Positions 17,513 to 27,040 are shown, counted from the first letter of the stretch. The stretch is DNA of 64,000 bases from JAHBNG01 sp039028975 (GCA_039028975.1 JBCCHB010000019.1:1-64000), one strand, 5' to 3'. The notes: a model not told the origin generated them from the sequence alone. Numbers and translations: made by a program.

Positions 17513-17693
17513 TGTTTCTCCTTTTGGTCGACGAAATTCTATCGTCAGTAGGAGTGGTAGAATTCGTTTTACCAGGAATTTTTCCGCGATTTTTCCTACG
17601 TAACCGTGAGTAAGGAGTGTTCTGACTTCTTTTCAAAATATCGGAGATTGAAATCATGCCCGCAGCTCACTGTTGGGCATGATTCAGTCATGA

Positions 17694-18617
17694 TTAATTG
17701 TGTGCGTCAAACCACTCAATCATCGCTTTAGGATGATCAGAGAAGTAGTTGTAGCCCTTGAAGCGCAACGGCGTGCCTTCCATATACTCGATCTTCTTGT
17801 CCTCAACTGGCGTCAGGTCATACATTTCCTGCACGTCGGTCCAGCGCGAGTTCATGTCATCTCGAACTTGAAAATAGAAGATGGGTATGTTGACGTTGGC
17901 TGCCTTTGGAATGATGTTGTGGTCGGCCACATGTAGTCCTGTAAACCCGTTGTAAATCGGCTCAAATGCTTCAACGCCTTCCTCCACAGGAATCTGCATC
18001 TGTTCGCAGTTGCGCTCGATAGTAGTACGTCCTTTGAGGGGGGCAACCGCCACCATGCACTTAATATCATTGAACGCTTCTGGGTCTTTTTCTATCGCGT
18101 TAAAGGTTGCATTGGCCCCCATACACTGGCTGTACAAAGAGATGTCGCTTGTGACCGTGTCAGGACGGTTTTTGATGTAGTCGATGGACGCTAAGACTTC
18201 TTGCCACTCATAGTAACCAACTCCGGATACGCTATTTTCGCCTTCACCGCTTTCGCCATGGGAGCGCAGGTCATACGCCAAAACATTGTAGCCCGCATCA
18301 TGCAACGCCTTGTATCGTGGCAGAAAGTTGACTTCAAAGCCACCTGAAAAATCCAACCCTTCTAAATGCCCGGCAAAGCCATAGCGGTTGGCGGGAGAAA
18401 AGTGGTTGCTGATAATCACTTTGTTAGGCTCAACAGGGTTGGAATCAGCAGGCATGAACCACCCCTTAATGGTGACCCCATCTTGAGTTTCAAAAGAGAC
18501 TTCTTCATATTCCAGCCCGTATTCCTCGGGGGTTCGCATGATGGGTGTGCGCATCCCAAACGATAAGCCTTGTGCCAGCGCGGTCAACATCTGGGTTTGT
18601 TGTTCGTTAATCATCAT
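17694..18617 (-). CDS. Alpha/beta hydrolase with cysteine nucleophile elbow
   Basis: The 307-residue protein is a paralogue of the previous gene. Features are an YGLEYEEVSFETQDGV opening, KGWFMPAD, the YDLRSHGESG loop (about 115-124) and the elbow LYSQCMGANA with Cys 165. No signal peptide is visible, so it is probably cytoplasmic. It lies 181 bases upstream of its paralogue in the same orientation, which suggests a tandem duplication. Cys-elbow hydrolases include dienelactone hydrolases; the substrate here is unknown. Confidence 0.78.
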   Translation of the reverse strand: MMINEQQTQMLTALAQGLSFGMRTPIMRTPEEYGLEYEEVSFETQDGVTIKGWFMPADSNPVEPNKVIISNHFSPANRYGFAGHLEGLDFSGGFEVNFLPRYKALHDAGYNVLAYDLRSHGESGEGENSVSGVGYYEWQEVLASIDYIKNRPDTVTSDISLYSQCMGANATFNAIEKDPEAFNDIKCMVAVAPLKGRTTIERNCEQMQIPVEEGVEAFEPIYNGFTGLHVADHNIIPKAANVNIPIFYFQVRDDMNSRWTDVQEMYDLTPVEDKKIEYMEGTPLRFKGYNYFSDHPKAMIEWFDAHN

Positions 18618-18638
18618 TTTGTCCTTTATTGAATAAAC

Positions 18639-18751
18639 TAAATCATGACCACCACATTCCAGTCTTCTTGCTGAAAGGTCTTGGCTGCCAGCTTACCAAA
18701 GCGAGAGCTACAGCCGGTGATCAAAACAGTCTGTTTGTTTATTTTCGTCAA
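18639..18751 (-). pseudogene. Short-chain dehydrogenase N-terminal remnant
   Basis: On the minus strand from 18751 the frame reads KQTVLITGCSSRFGKLAAK and FQQED before a stop near 18659. The next bases would continue as a VVVM strand if one base were restored. TGCSSxxG is the Rossmann cofactor loop of classical SDR enzymes. Only the first beta-alpha-beta unit survives, directly upstream of the hydrolase at 17694-18617. Confidence 0.7.
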
Positions 18752-19312
18752 GATTCCTTCTGAGTCGTTAGGTTCTAACCTCGTTGCACTTCTAATCTCG
18801 TCACGAGCTTCATTTTATCAGAACTCTGGGCGGGTTTGAAGCCATAATGCTGCTGCCTATTTACACAAAACTCTCCATTGCGGGAGGATTGCTTGCTTTT
18901 GGCTTTTCTGTTCTGTTATACTCCACGATAACTACCCATATGTGTTCAAGAGTATATCTCACGGGGCGGACACCCCCGACGCTTCGGGGACAGGCATATG
19001 TGGATGGAACAAAGCTGTCTCGTTAATAAGGTGACGACTTTCCTCTCCTTGCGAGAATATGCCGACGGAAATGGCCAAATTCGCCGAGAGTGCCTAGATG
19101 CTCATGATCCCGTACTCACAGTGATTATTGCTGGGATTTTTGTAAAAAGTGGATTATTGAAATTGAGGCATACGCTGCTGCATAAATGGCATGTTATCGA
19201 TGGCCAGAAAAGTTCTCTCCTCCCTGCTTTGGAATTCCCAGTGTGGGTTGGGCAAGAGTCAGGACAAGACTTTTCTGGCGAAGTATAACCAACCCGATCA
19301 GGAGTCAAAAAG
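18752..19312. other. Intergenic region without a recognisable gene
   Basis: This 561-base gap holds a short CCCCCGACGCTTCGGGG-type hairpin near 18973-18989. A possible AraC promoter lies near its end (TATAAC at about 19285, AGGAG at about 19300). Short frames here have no family resemblance and no ribosome binding site. Confidence 0.5.
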
Positions 19313-20218
19313 ATGGAGAATCAAAACGCAATGATGGCAGAGTATCTTACCCTGTTGGAGCGTCACGCCACCGATGAGGGATTGTGCCCAACCGACATCT
19401 CCAATTTCTTTACGCTGCGCAGGACCGAAGCAACCCATCGCGAACCGATTGTCTGTCCGCCGGGCATTGTCGTTGGCGGGCAGGGACAAAAGGATACTTA
19501 TTTGGAGGGAAAGCGCTATGAGTTAAGCCGTGGGAATTATCTGGCCGTTTTTGTGCCGATGGCCGTGGAATGCGAAACATTCGAAGCTAGCCCAGAGGAG
19601 CCTCTCCTTGGGGCGGGCATCGGCATCGATATGAATCGGATAACCCAGGTGATTCTCAAGATGGAGAATTTCGATACTGCCACCAATAGGCAAGGGGCGC
19701 TCACTGTCCAGGATGGGAGCCATACCTCCGCCATCTTTTCCGCGCCCATCAAAGAGCATCTGCTAGACACGGTCGTTCGGTTGCTGCGGGCCTTGGATGA
19801 TCCCGGCGAAGCCGCCATTCTGGGAGATGCGTTCATTGATGAGGTCTATTTTCGGGTATTGAAAGAGGAACATGGCGGCGCGCTCAAGTTGCTGCTGCAA
19901 CAGCGGGGACAGATCCACCAAATCTCAAGAGCCGTAGAACATATCCACGAGAATCTGGACAAGCAGGTTAGCGTAGATGAACTAGCCAACATCTCCCACA
20001 TGAGTAGTTCGCGCTTTCACAAGAAGTTTAAAGAGGTGATGCATCTGCCGCCAGTCCAGTATGCCAAATCCATTAAGCTCAACCGCGCCCAAACGTACCT
20101 GATGGACGGTAAGAGCGTCAGCGAGGCAAGTGAACTCGTGGGGTATAACAATTTAGGGCAGTTCAGCCGAGAATATAAACGGCACTTTGGGATCGCGCCA
20201 TCGGCAACGGTTGTGTAA
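19313..20218 (+). CDS. AraC-family transcriptional regulator
   Basis: The 301-residue protein has an N-terminal AraC_N/cupin-like region (about 20-175, with SRGNYLAVFVPMAVEC) and a C-terminal double HTH (about 195-300). The first helix-turn-helix is SVDELANISHMSSSRFHKKF; the second contains EASELVGYNNLGQFSREYKRHFG. It has the architecture of regulators that sense small hydrophobic molecules. It is divergent from the hydrolase genes at 16637-18617 and convergent with the DUF4345 gene, and it is a candidate regulator of the hydrolase island. A C-terminal fragment of a close relative lies at 48994-49071. Confidence 0.9.
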   Translation: MENQNAMMAEYLTLLERHATDEGLCPTDISNFFTLRRTEATHREPIVCPPGIVVGGQGQKDTYLEGKRYELSRGNYLAVFVPMAVECETFEASPEEPLLGAGIGIDMNRITQVILKMENFDTATNRQGALTVQDGSHTSAIFSAPIKEHLLDTVVRLLRALDDPGEAAILGDAFIDEVYFRVLKEEHGGALKLLLQQRGQIHQISRAVEHIHENLDKQVSVDELANISHMSSSRFHKKFKEVMHLPPVQYAKSIKLNRAQTYLMDGKSVSEASELVGYNNLGQFSREYKRHFGIAPSATVV

Positions 20219-20329
20219 CAGAATCCAAGATGCGATTTCGCTTTTAAGTAAATTAGCCGCGATATCACCGATTGAACATATCCCACGTTACTAATCAATC
20301 TCAACTGATATCCAATTGAACCCAAAGTA

Positions 20330-20364
20330 AAAAGACGCACACAGGTTGCCCATGTGCGTCTTTT
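20330..20364. terminator. Bidirectional terminator between convergent genes
   Basis: AAAAGACGCACA (20330-20341) and TGTGCGTCTTTT (20353-20364) form a perfect 12-bp stem with A and T tracts at its base. It lies between the AraC gene (ends 20218, plus) and the DUF4345 gene (ends 20440, minus). Confidence 0.85.
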
Positions 20365-20439
20365 CACCTTTACATCAATCCGCTGCTAAATGGATTGGTT
20401 TTCGAAAGTCGCTGCATTTGATCTGAGGTAATACCCTCG

Positions 20440-20835
20440 TTAGGCGTCATCTTTTGAAAAGGTCCAGTATCCGAATCCAGCGACGAGCAAAAAGACCGTC
20501 AATACCACAAAGATACGGACGGAAAAGAATTCTGGGTCTACGCCCAACGACACAATGCCAGCAACGCGGGCAATCATCGCGAGGACAACAAAGATCAGGA
20601 TGGGAAACAGCGGCTCTTTCCGCGCTTGAATGGCTGCCAAAAGGTACAAAATACCAAAGGTAACCATGGGTGCTCCGATATTGGCTCGCACATTGGCCAT
20701 GCCGAAAATCCCGTCACCTGTTGGTTCAATCATGGTGGAGGCAAGCTGGGCTTCCGGCGTAAACATATACAGGAAGCCGTTGTAAAAGAGCATGAGGCTA
20801 ACAAGACCAAGTAAAATTCTTGCGGCAATTTTCAT
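20440..20835 (-). CDS. Four-helix membrane protein, DUF4345-like
   Basis: The 131-residue protein has four predicted membrane helices (about 5-25, 50-67, 75-97 and 107-127). The first loop carries the signature GMANVRANIGAP. Length and layout fit DUF4345, a DoxX-related group of unknown function. It is one of several small four-helix membrane proteins in this window (20946, 31074, 37695, 41794), most of them near hydrolase or dehalogenase genes. Confidence 0.65.
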   Translation of the reverse strand: MKIAARILLGLVSLMLFYNGFLYMFTPEAQLASTMIEPTGDGIFGMANVRANIGAPMVTFGILYLLAAIQARKEPLFPILIFVVLAMIARVAGIVSLGVDPEFFSVRIFVVLTVFLLVAGFGYWTFSKDDA

Positions 20836-20945
20836 GAGGTTCTCCTATTGGACTGTGTTGATTAGAACAAGGAAAAAGCGTTGGTCCCGCGTCATTTGGA
20901 ATTATCAAATAACACGAGACCAGACATGGTCAGGGGAGTACGTGG

Positions 20946-21377
20946 CTAGCTTGCTGATACTTGGGCAGCATTTGTGGGAAGCGCCTCTTCCTTTCGGATA
21001 TGTTTCCGAACCGCATCAACGCTTAGATAGAGGGCAATCGAGTGCAATATTGAAGAAGTTCCTACCACAAAATAGAGCCGAAGCGGCGTATCGCCCACTC
21101 GGAAGAAGTCAATAAAGTCAAGAACCTCTCGAACCAAATCACCCGCTAGAACCGCAGCAAAGACACGGGCATCGCGAAACCAGATAGCTGCGACCAGACC
21201 GGCTATCCCCATTCCTAGCTCTCTGGCCGACCAGGAAAGCAGCAACTTGCGTGCGCCGTCAATCCATTGGGGGTGTACTTCGGGAGCAAACCAGCCGAGC
21301 AGTCCAAGCGCGGTGGCGATAAGGCTTGTTAATACGAGAATGACAAGTGTAAATGTGGGTGGCTTAATATTGTTCAT
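20946..21377 (-). CDS. Small four-helix membrane protein
   Basis: The 143-residue protein has helices at about 10-30, 50-68, 72-90 and 100-122 and conserved-looking motifs SARELGMGIAG and GDLVREVLDFIDFF. It resembles DUF4267/DoxX-like proteins of unknown function, but the match is not firm. Its promoter region carries a copy of the shared promoter-operator block (21434-21495), linking it to the dehalogenase-esterase genes. The DUF4345 gene lies 111 bases downstream and may share the transcript. Confidence 0.6.
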   Translation of the reverse strand: MNNIKPPTFTLVILVLTSLIATALGLLGWFAPEVHPQWIDGARKLLLSWSARELGMGIAGLVAAIWFRDARVFAAVLAGDLVREVLDFIDFFRVGDTPLRLYFVVGTSSILHSIALYLSVDAVRKHIRKEEALPTNAAQVSAS

Positions 21378-21433
21378 GATTATCTCCAGTTGTTATATTC
21401 TGTTGCTTGATTTGTTTGAACGTCGATGGCAAC

Positions 21434-21495
21434 AGTATAGCTGGGGACTGGAGAATGGTCTCCCCCAAAATAGGGGGAATGGGTAGGGGATATAT
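21434..21495 (-). promoter_or_regulatory. Shared promoter-operator block, copy 3
   Basis: Minus strand: CCCCTACCC, then CCCCCTATTTTGGGGGAGA, a CATTCTCC segment and a TATACTGTTGCC box (TATACT at 21434-21439), about 57 bases before the start of the gene ending at 20946. Order and spacing match copies 1 and 2, although only one CCCCTACC half-site is present. Confidence 0.55.
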
Positions 21496-21518
21496 AAAAA
21501 GAGGGTTGGGTTCAATAT

Positions 21519-22331
21519 TTACCACACCTTAACTGGCTTCACACCCGCCCGATCCAAGTATGGCTGCAAACGACGCGACAGCTCTCGGTACCGGTGCGAT
21601 GGAACCGCTGGATACAGATGGTGTTCCAAGTGGTAGGTTAGCTCTAAGAAGAGCATTGGGATAATACGACCACGCAACGTATAGGTTTGAAATAGAGCAT
21701 TTTTTCCCCCAGCATTATGGGGCAGATGAACAGTTGAGAGTGGATAGATCCAGCTTCCGCCAATGACCAGCCCAACATAGATGAGCGGCGCGGCTGTATA
21801 TGGCCAAGCGAATAGACTAAGGCAAACGCTGCTAATGAACCAAAAGGCCTCAAGGAATAGCCAGCGACGCAACTGGGGCCGATGACGCCAGGCCCATAGC
21901 CAAAGCCGAAACAAAAAGATAGGTCCTTCGGCAACGGCTCTCCAAAATCCCATCCGCGCCGGATCGCCCTCTGGATCATCCTGATGTGGAAACATGCGGT
22001 GATGTTGTAAATGTGTCGCTTTATACGCATGACCGCTTTCAAGCACCAACATCCCGATACCCGCCAGCAGAATATCATTCAGCCACGATGGGAGTCCTAA
22101 TGCATTGTGGACCAGATCATGGGCTGAGGCCACAATGGTGATAAACAGTAACATCACCGCAATAATCGCCAGCGGCCACCACCCAAGCGCAGCAAAGATC
22201 CAGTATGCACCAGCCCATAAAAACGGTCGGCTCATGTTAAGAATACGCTGTCGCAAGGATGTCTCTAATAAGTCATAACCCAATTCAGCTAACTGCGGGA
22301 GATCGGCTGGTAATTCAGATCGAGCGCTCAT
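21519..22331 (-). CDS. Fatty-acid-desaturase/carotenoid hydroxylase-like membrane enzyme
   Basis: The 270-residue integral membrane protein has the three His boxes of the membrane-bound diiron family: HDLVH, HLQHH and HLEHH. These bind the iron pair that activates oxygen. The last box continues HLYPAVPSHRY, as in many CrtR/CrtW-like and acyl-lipid desaturases. It overlaps the stop of the CrtI-like gene (ATGATGA at 22329-22334) and is preceded by AGGAGG, so I prefer this start to the 33-codon-longer frame. Pairing with a CrtI-like enzyme favours a carotenoid substrate, but a fatty acid remains possible. Confidence 0.8.
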   Translation of the reverse strand: MSARSELPADLPQLAELGYDLLETSLRQRILNMSRPFLWAGAYWIFAALGWWPLAIIAVMLLFITIVASAHDLVHNALGLPSWLNDILLAGIGMLVLESGHAYKATHLQHHRMFPHQDDPEGDPARMGFWRAVAEGPIFLFRLWLWAWRHRPQLRRWLFLEAFWFISSVCLSLFAWPYTAAPLIYVGLVIGGSWIYPLSTVHLPHNAGGKNALFQTYTLRGRIIPMLFLELTYHLEHHLYPAVPSHRYRELSRRLQPYLDRAGVKPVKVW

Positions 22332-23809
22332 CATGATCCTCCTGAAATGATGGCATCGGCGATATGGCGGCTCCCGAGTACACAGGCCACAGTTCCCAAA
22401 CCAGGCCAAGTCGTGTCGCCAGCCTGCCAAAAGCCAGAAATTCCGAGATTGTATGGCACAGCAAATTGATTGCTATTGCGCAAAGATAGGCGAATGCCGC
22501 CAACGGCCCCTCGATGACGGTGCGTGTATTTTGCATAGGTTAGCGGGGTGCCGACCTCTAACACTTTTGCCTGTTTACCTAAGCTAGGGTAGACGCGGCG
22601 AGCGTAATCAATCAAACGCTGTCCAATCTCTCTTTTGCGCACAAGATAACGCTCCTCGGATAGACCTTCCCAGTCTGCCAAATCACAGTGGGTGGACAGC
22701 ATGACCGCCCGCCAGCCATGCGGGGCACTTTTCACATCCTCGGGCGCCGAGACAGAAATAAACATGTTGTTCCCATTTTGCAGGGGCTGCGCATAATCTA
22801 TCAAGATCTGATGATGCGTAAACTTTTCTTCCTGAACTTCTGCATCGGGAACGCCTAAAAAGACAACCACTGCGCCCCCAAGTTTATCTTTATCGCGATG
22901 GAGATAGGGCTGTAACGCACGCGTGACGGCTGACATGCCCAGTTGAGCTGTATTCCAAATTGGCAATGTCGAGACGACTTGCCGTGCCTGAAAGGCCCCG
23001 CGACGTGTGTTGACCGTAAAGCCAGATTTTGTCTGACAGACCTGCTCGACACGCGTGCCAACGCGTAGCGTCCCGCCCAATTGACGATAGTGATGTACCA
23101 AGGTTTGCCAAAAGCCATGCATACCGCCGTCGCTCCGCATTAACCCCGCGCCCCGAATCGTCACGCCTAAGGCGCTATTGATGAGCGGAGCCGCTTCCAC
23201 GGTTGCATGGACAGTGTCTTGAATGAGCATGCCAAGAAATTGGCGTAACGCTCTGTCCTGCTCCAAACCACAAGCCTTCAAGGCGTCAGCCATCGTCCAA
23301 GTCAAGTAGCGGACCATTCCCCAATGTTTGGGTGGGATGAGTCGTGACGCCTTCCATAAAGCGCTGGCCGAATGGATTGGCAGCTTGATTCCCTGACGAC
23401 TGGCCTCCCAAAAGAGAGCAGCCAGATGATCGAGTAAGCGCCAGAAACGACGATACGCAACTGTATCACCAAAGGCTCGAAGTCGCTCACGCTGCCAGGT
23501 TGTTGGATCTCGATGTAGCGTAATTAGGCGATCAGGTAACCACGCTTGATACCCTGGCAATATCTCGCCGTCAATCTCATCAAGGCCGATCTCACGAAGA
23601 AACTGTCCACCAACTCCATCCGGTTCAAAATCAACAAGCGTCGTTGCGCCAACATCAAAGGCGAACCCACGCTTACGAAAAAAGCCCGCACAGCCACCGA
23701 CTTGACCATGCGCCTCCAGCACCATTGTGGTGACGCCCCGCGCCTGCAAACGCAAAGCTGTCGCCATTCCTGAAATTCCACCGCCGATAATAATCACATT
23801 TGCGTCCAT
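22331..23809 (-). CDS. FAD-dependent carotenoid desaturase/isomerase-like protein (CrtI/CrtD family)
   Basis: The 492-residue protein starts with the dinucleotide-binding motif VIIIGGGISGMATALRLQ, followed by the CrtI-type GGCAGFFRKRGFAFDVGATT segment and a C-terminal FAD motif (GISGFWQAGDTTWPG at about 462-476). It is an amine-oxidase-type flavoprotein that dehydrogenates or isomerises polyenes at the membrane. It is translationally coupled to the desaturase-like gene at 21519-22331, so together they probably make an oxygenated carotenoid or related lipid. No phytoene synthase is in the window. An inverted repeat at 23955-23985 lies about 150 bases upstream. Confidence 0.82.
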   Translation of the reverse strand: MDANVIIIGGGISGMATALRLQARGVTTMVLEAHGQVGGCAGFFRKRGFAFDVGATTLVDFEPDGVGGQFLREIGLDEIDGEILPGYQAWLPDRLITLHRDPTTWQRERLRAFGDTVAYRRFWRLLDHLAALFWEASRQGIKLPIHSASALWKASRLIPPKHWGMVRYLTWTMADALKACGLEQDRALRQFLGMLIQDTVHATVEAAPLINSALGVTIRGAGLMRSDGGMHGFWQTLVHHYRQLGGTLRVGTRVEQVCQTKSGFTVNTRRGAFQARQVVSTLPIWNTAQLGMSAVTRALQPYLHRDKDKLGGAVVVFLGVPDAEVQEEKFTHHQILIDYAQPLQNGNNMFISVSAPEDVKSAPHGWRAVMLSTHCDLADWEGLSEERYLVRKREIGQRLIDYARRVYPSLGKQAKVLEVGTPLTYAKYTHRHRGAVGGIRLSLRNSNQFAVPYNLGISGFWQAGDTTWPGLGTVACVLGSRHIADAIISGGS

Positions 23810-23954
23810 AACGTTGCAATAACCCCTCTCCTCTATTGAGGAACTGGAAGCAAATAAGTTGGATATAAAGTGCCCAGTGTATTCGAGTAGTGCGCAATAC
23901 CGCTATCGTTACCATCTAATATTTGATACGCGTTATTGCACAGTGTTAATTAAG

Positions 23955-24026
23955 TACTAACCGAAGTTAGCTACTATGGTTAGTATAACTCGATAAAGAC
24001 CGAATGTCAATAGTGAATTTATTCAC
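23955..24026. promoter_or_regulatory. Two palindromic sites upstream of carotenoid-type genes
   Basis: TACTAACC (23955-23962) and GGTTAGTA (23978-23985) are exact inverted repeats with a 15-base spacer. GTGAAT and ATTCAC (24013-24026) form a second palindrome flanked by direct AATAGT repeats. They lie in the 325-base gap between the CrtI-like gene and the 3' end of the LAL regulator, which otherwise contains no gene. Binding by a MerR- or TetR-type repressor is possible. Confidence 0.5.
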
Positions 24027-24134
24027 AATAGTAAATTTGAGCCAATCAAATTCTTTTACAGAAAGTAGAGTCAAAGGAGTAGAGGATTAGCAGCAGATAT
24101 GTATATCAGGGGGTAATGGCAGCGAAGCGACAAG

Positions 24135-26882
24135 TCAGGTGATTAGGCCCAAAATCCGTGCCCGATTCACCGCTTCCATGCGCGAATGTGCGTCCAGCTT
24201 GCTGTACAAACTTTTTATGTAGGAACGAACAGTACTCGGAGCCACGATCATCTGCTCGGCGATTTGGGGAACCGTCAGATCGCCGGTTAAGTAGCGTAAT
24301 GTATCTACTTCGCGGTCGGTTAGAGGCTCGATGAGGAGGTCAAGGGGGGGAGGTTGGGTCCGTTCAGGAGTATCAGTGACGACAGGTTGCGCTGCTCCTG
24401 ATGATCCGGTTGCGGTGATTGATAAATCGTCCCTTGGGTTCTCTTCGAAGAGCGGCAGTAACTGTTGGATAAATGAGACGGCGACGCCGCCTCTGCCAAT
24501 CTGCTTGAGAAGCGGAACCAGCGATTTCCCCTCATCCACAAAGATGCGTACGAACCCCTCCAGATAAGCAAGATCGATGGCTTTCCCTAACTGGTTGACT
24601 GCCTGCTCCGGTTCATCTAACGCGTGATGAGTCAGGGCTTGGAGGATATGTACCTCAATCAGTCGGGCCTTGCGACCACCGTCAACGGCGGCTTTCTCCA
24701 ACTTTTCCAATAGCGTCTGCGCCTCATGGACATTGCCATCTGCAATGAGTATCCGAGCCAATACCAAATAATCAATTTCCAACAAATAGGTCAGATCATC
24801 TTCAGCATGTAGCCCACTCGCTGCGGCCCAAGCCTGCGCGGCAGGGAGGTTTTGCTGCTGCAAGTGGAGATGCGCTTCTGCAGCCGATAGGCGCGCAGCG
24901 GGGTAGTAAGCATTGTCGATATGAAAGTCTTGCCGTGTATCGCGTAGTAGGGCGAATGCCTCTTGGTTCTTCCCTTGGGCCAGATAGATGCGCGCCAGTG
25001 TAATTGACCCAGTCTGGACAACGACCGCCATTGACTTTAGCGATTTCAGTGCCTCGATAGCTGATACGAGATAGTCAACGGCTTCTGCAAGCTGATTGCG
25101 TGCCCGCAAAACCTCAGCCCAGCTAATCAGCAACTGTGCGGACCCAACGTTTGGCTGTTGGGGTAGCGATGGCTCGAAACGCTGAAATACGCGTTCCGCT
25201 TGATGAAGTTTCCCATTCAGGCGGAACGCATCGATGAGGAAAGAGCTAAAAACATAGCGTGCGTAGTGGGCTGGCTCGCCCTGCACAGTAGGCTCCGGTG
25301 ATGTCGGGTCTTGCTGAAGGAATTGCTCAATATTCCCCGCCATATAATAGAGGATGGCTAATGAACCGCGAGCACCAATTTTGAGCATTGGGTTTGTCGC
25401 CGTCTGTGCTAGTTCCAATCCGTGTAAATTATGCTCGATAGCTTGGGGCAGATTGCCGCGCAAGCGTTCCAAATTCGCCTCAGCCATTGCGATCTCAGTA
25501 TTCATGTTGGCGCTCTCAGCTGCCGCGTACGCCGCACTTGCCCCATGAATCAGAGCAGATGCATCGGCCAGCAGCTCATCTAGATGGGAACCGCGCGCCC
25601 AAAATAGCTCCATCTGGAGCCAAGCAGATGCAATGAGCAGTTGTGGAGACCGTTGAACTTCATCTTCAGGCAACCGCTGAAGCCACTGCCACAGTTGACG
25701 CGCGTCGCCCTGCAGGGCCAGTACAGCTCGCATATTCGCCCCAATCAGATCACCAACCATCCTGTTGTTGCCCGCCGCAAAGGCATGATGAGCCGCTTCC
25801 TCTATAAAATCATTATCGCTAAACCAGCGGCTAGCCCGCTCATGATAGATATGAATATCTTCTGGCATCGTACGCTGTAATTCCGCCCGTAGGCAGTCGG
25901 CAAAAAGATGATGGTAGCGATACCAATGGCGCTTATCGTCTAGGGGAATCACAAAGAGGCGTGCTCGGTCGAGAGCCTCTAAGATCTGTTGACTGCCAAC
26001 CTGTTCGGTTACCGCATTACACAATTGGACATTGAGCCGCCCCAGAATCGACGTTTGCAACAGGAAATCGCGGATGTACCCCGGCTGCTTGTCAAGCACC
26101 TCATGGACCAAATAGTCGACGACGTACCGGTTATCCCCTTGAAATGATTGGATAAATTCGGCTGGATCCTCTTTGCCCTGGAGGGAGAGGGCTGCTAATT
26201 GTAAGCTGGCTACCCAACCTTCGGTGACTGAGTCGAGGTGATTAATGTCGCTCTCGGAGAGATTCAACTGCATGTGCTGGTTCAGGAAATCCGACGATTC
26301 GGCATGAGAGAAACGGAGATCCTCTGTCGCGATTTCTGTGATCTCTCGCCGTACGCGCATCCGCGGCAAGGGTAGCGGTGGTTCTGAGCGACTTGTGATG
26401 GCAAGATGAAAGTGGGGCGGCTGATTGTCTAGCCAGAACGAGAGCGCCTCGTGAATCAAAGGCTCCTCAATTTCGTGATAATCATCGAGGACGAGAAGCG
26501 CGGGCTTTCCATAGGAGACAAGATGATTCAATAGCCGAGTAACAATCGAGGTGAGAGGCAGTTCTCCTTGGGTCTCGCTTAAGAGCCCATCGACGATTGA
26601 TTCAAAAGAAGGATCTAATTGGCAGAGTGCAGCTGCGAAATAGGTAAAGAAGCGACGAACATCATTATCTGCCTCGTCCAGCGAAAGCCAGAGCACTTGA
26701 ACATCAGGTACCTGATGCAACCATGTGGTGACAAGTGTCGTTTTGCCATAGCCAGCGGGGGCGACCACCAAGCTTAGCTTTCCTGCCAATCCCCTATTGA
26801 GACGAACTATCAAGTTAGGGCGCGGAATCGTACCGGTGGGAGCCTGTGGAATGAAGAGTTTTGTGCGCAGTAGGTCTTGCAT
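24135..26882 (-). CDS. LAL (MalT-like) LuxR-family transcriptional activator
   Basis: The 915-residue protein opens with MQDLLRTKLFIPQAP and a Walker A motif APAGYGKTTLVTTW (about 41-54). A STAND-type ATPase domain has Walker B-like LLVLDDYHE, followed by winged-helix and long TPR-like helical regions (about 350-780). A C-terminal LuxR HTH carries LTDREVDTLRYLTGD and PQIAEQMIVAPSTVRSYIK. MalT-type proteins integrate a small-molecule signal with ATP binding and activate transcription. The -10 box TATAAT (26891-26896) lies 8-9 bases before the ATG, so the message may be leaderless. Debris of two relatives lies at 8220-8490 and 31596-33976. Confidence 0.92.
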   Translation of the reverse strand: MQDLLRTKLFIPQAPTGTIPRPNLIVRLNRGLAGKLSLVVAPAGYGKTTLVTTWLHQVPDVQVLWLSLDEADNDVRRFFTYFAAALCQLDPSFESIVDGLLSETQGELPLTSIVTRLLNHLVSYGKPALLVLDDYHEIEEPLIHEALSFWLDNQPPHFHLAITSRSEPPLPLPRMRVRREITEIATEDLRFSHAESSDFLNQHMQLNLSESDINHLDSVTEGWVASLQLAALSLQGKEDPAEFIQSFQGDNRYVVDYLVHEVLDKQPGYIRDFLLQTSILGRLNVQLCNAVTEQVGSQQILEALDRARLFVIPLDDKRHWYRYHHLFADCLRAELQRTMPEDIHIYHERASRWFSDNDFIEEAAHHAFAAGNNRMVGDLIGANMRAVLALQGDARQLWQWLQRLPEDEVQRSPQLLIASAWLQMELFWARGSHLDELLADASALIHGASAAYAAAESANMNTEIAMAEANLERLRGNLPQAIEHNLHGLELAQTATNPMLKIGARGSLAILYYMAGNIEQFLQQDPTSPEPTVQGEPAHYARYVFSSFLIDAFRLNGKLHQAERVFQRFEPSLPQQPNVGSAQLLISWAEVLRARNQLAEAVDYLVSAIEALKSLKSMAVVVQTGSITLARIYLAQGKNQEAFALLRDTRQDFHIDNAYYPAARLSAAEAHLHLQQQNLPAAQAWAAASGLHAEDDLTYLLEIDYLVLARILIADGNVHEAQTLLEKLEKAAVDGGRKARLIEVHILQALTHHALDEPEQAVNQLGKAIDLAYLEGFVRIFVDEGKSLVPLLKQIGRGGVAVSFIQQLLPLFEENPRDDLSITATGSSGAAQPVVTDTPERTQPPPLDLLIEPLTDREVDTLRYLTGDLTVPQIAEQMIVAPSTVRSYIKSLYSKLDAHSRMEAVNRARILGLIT

Positions 26883-26890
26883 AAGATCTG

Positions 26891-26896
26891 ATTATA
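26891..26896 (-). promoter_or_regulatory. -10 box of LAL regulator, predicted leaderless
   Basis: TATAAT on the minus strand ends 8 bases before the ATG at 26882. The same GTTGATATAAT arrangement is present before the decayed relative (33985-33990, ATG 33976). A transcript starting 6-8 bases after the box would begin at or next to the start codon, and no ribosome binding site is visible. Confidence 0.5.
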
Positions 26897-26932
26897 TCAA
26901 CCACCTGCTGATTACACCTAACAAAAAAATGC

Positions 26933-26994
26933 ACTCAGATTGCGAGGCCTCCTCAGAATTTCCACGTATCTGAGCCTATCTGCGCAATCTGAGT
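26933..26994. repeat. Inverted repeat between dehalogenase and LAL genes
   Basis: ACTCAGATTGCG (26933-26944) and CGCAATCTGAGT (26983-26994) pair perfectly, with a 38-base loop that has its own inner CTCAGA/TCTGAG pairing. It sits 46 bases after the dehalogenase stop and belongs loosely to the (C)AGATT(A/G)CG family seen at 38700, 53622 and 55350. Terminator or spacer element. Confidence 0.6.
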
Positions 26995-27040
26995 ACAAAC
27001 TCTCTATCCGACAGTACGATTACTTCTTACTGCTCACTTC

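Noticed and set aside
18998..19288. 96-codon plus-strand frame before the AraC gene
   Set aside because: No ribosome binding site, composition unlike neighbouring genes, and no recognisable family.
20946..21377. Treating the small membrane protein as a toxin or holin
   Set aside because: Four long helices and a SARELGMGIAG motif fit DoxX/DUF4267-like proteins better, and no partner or lysis gene is present.
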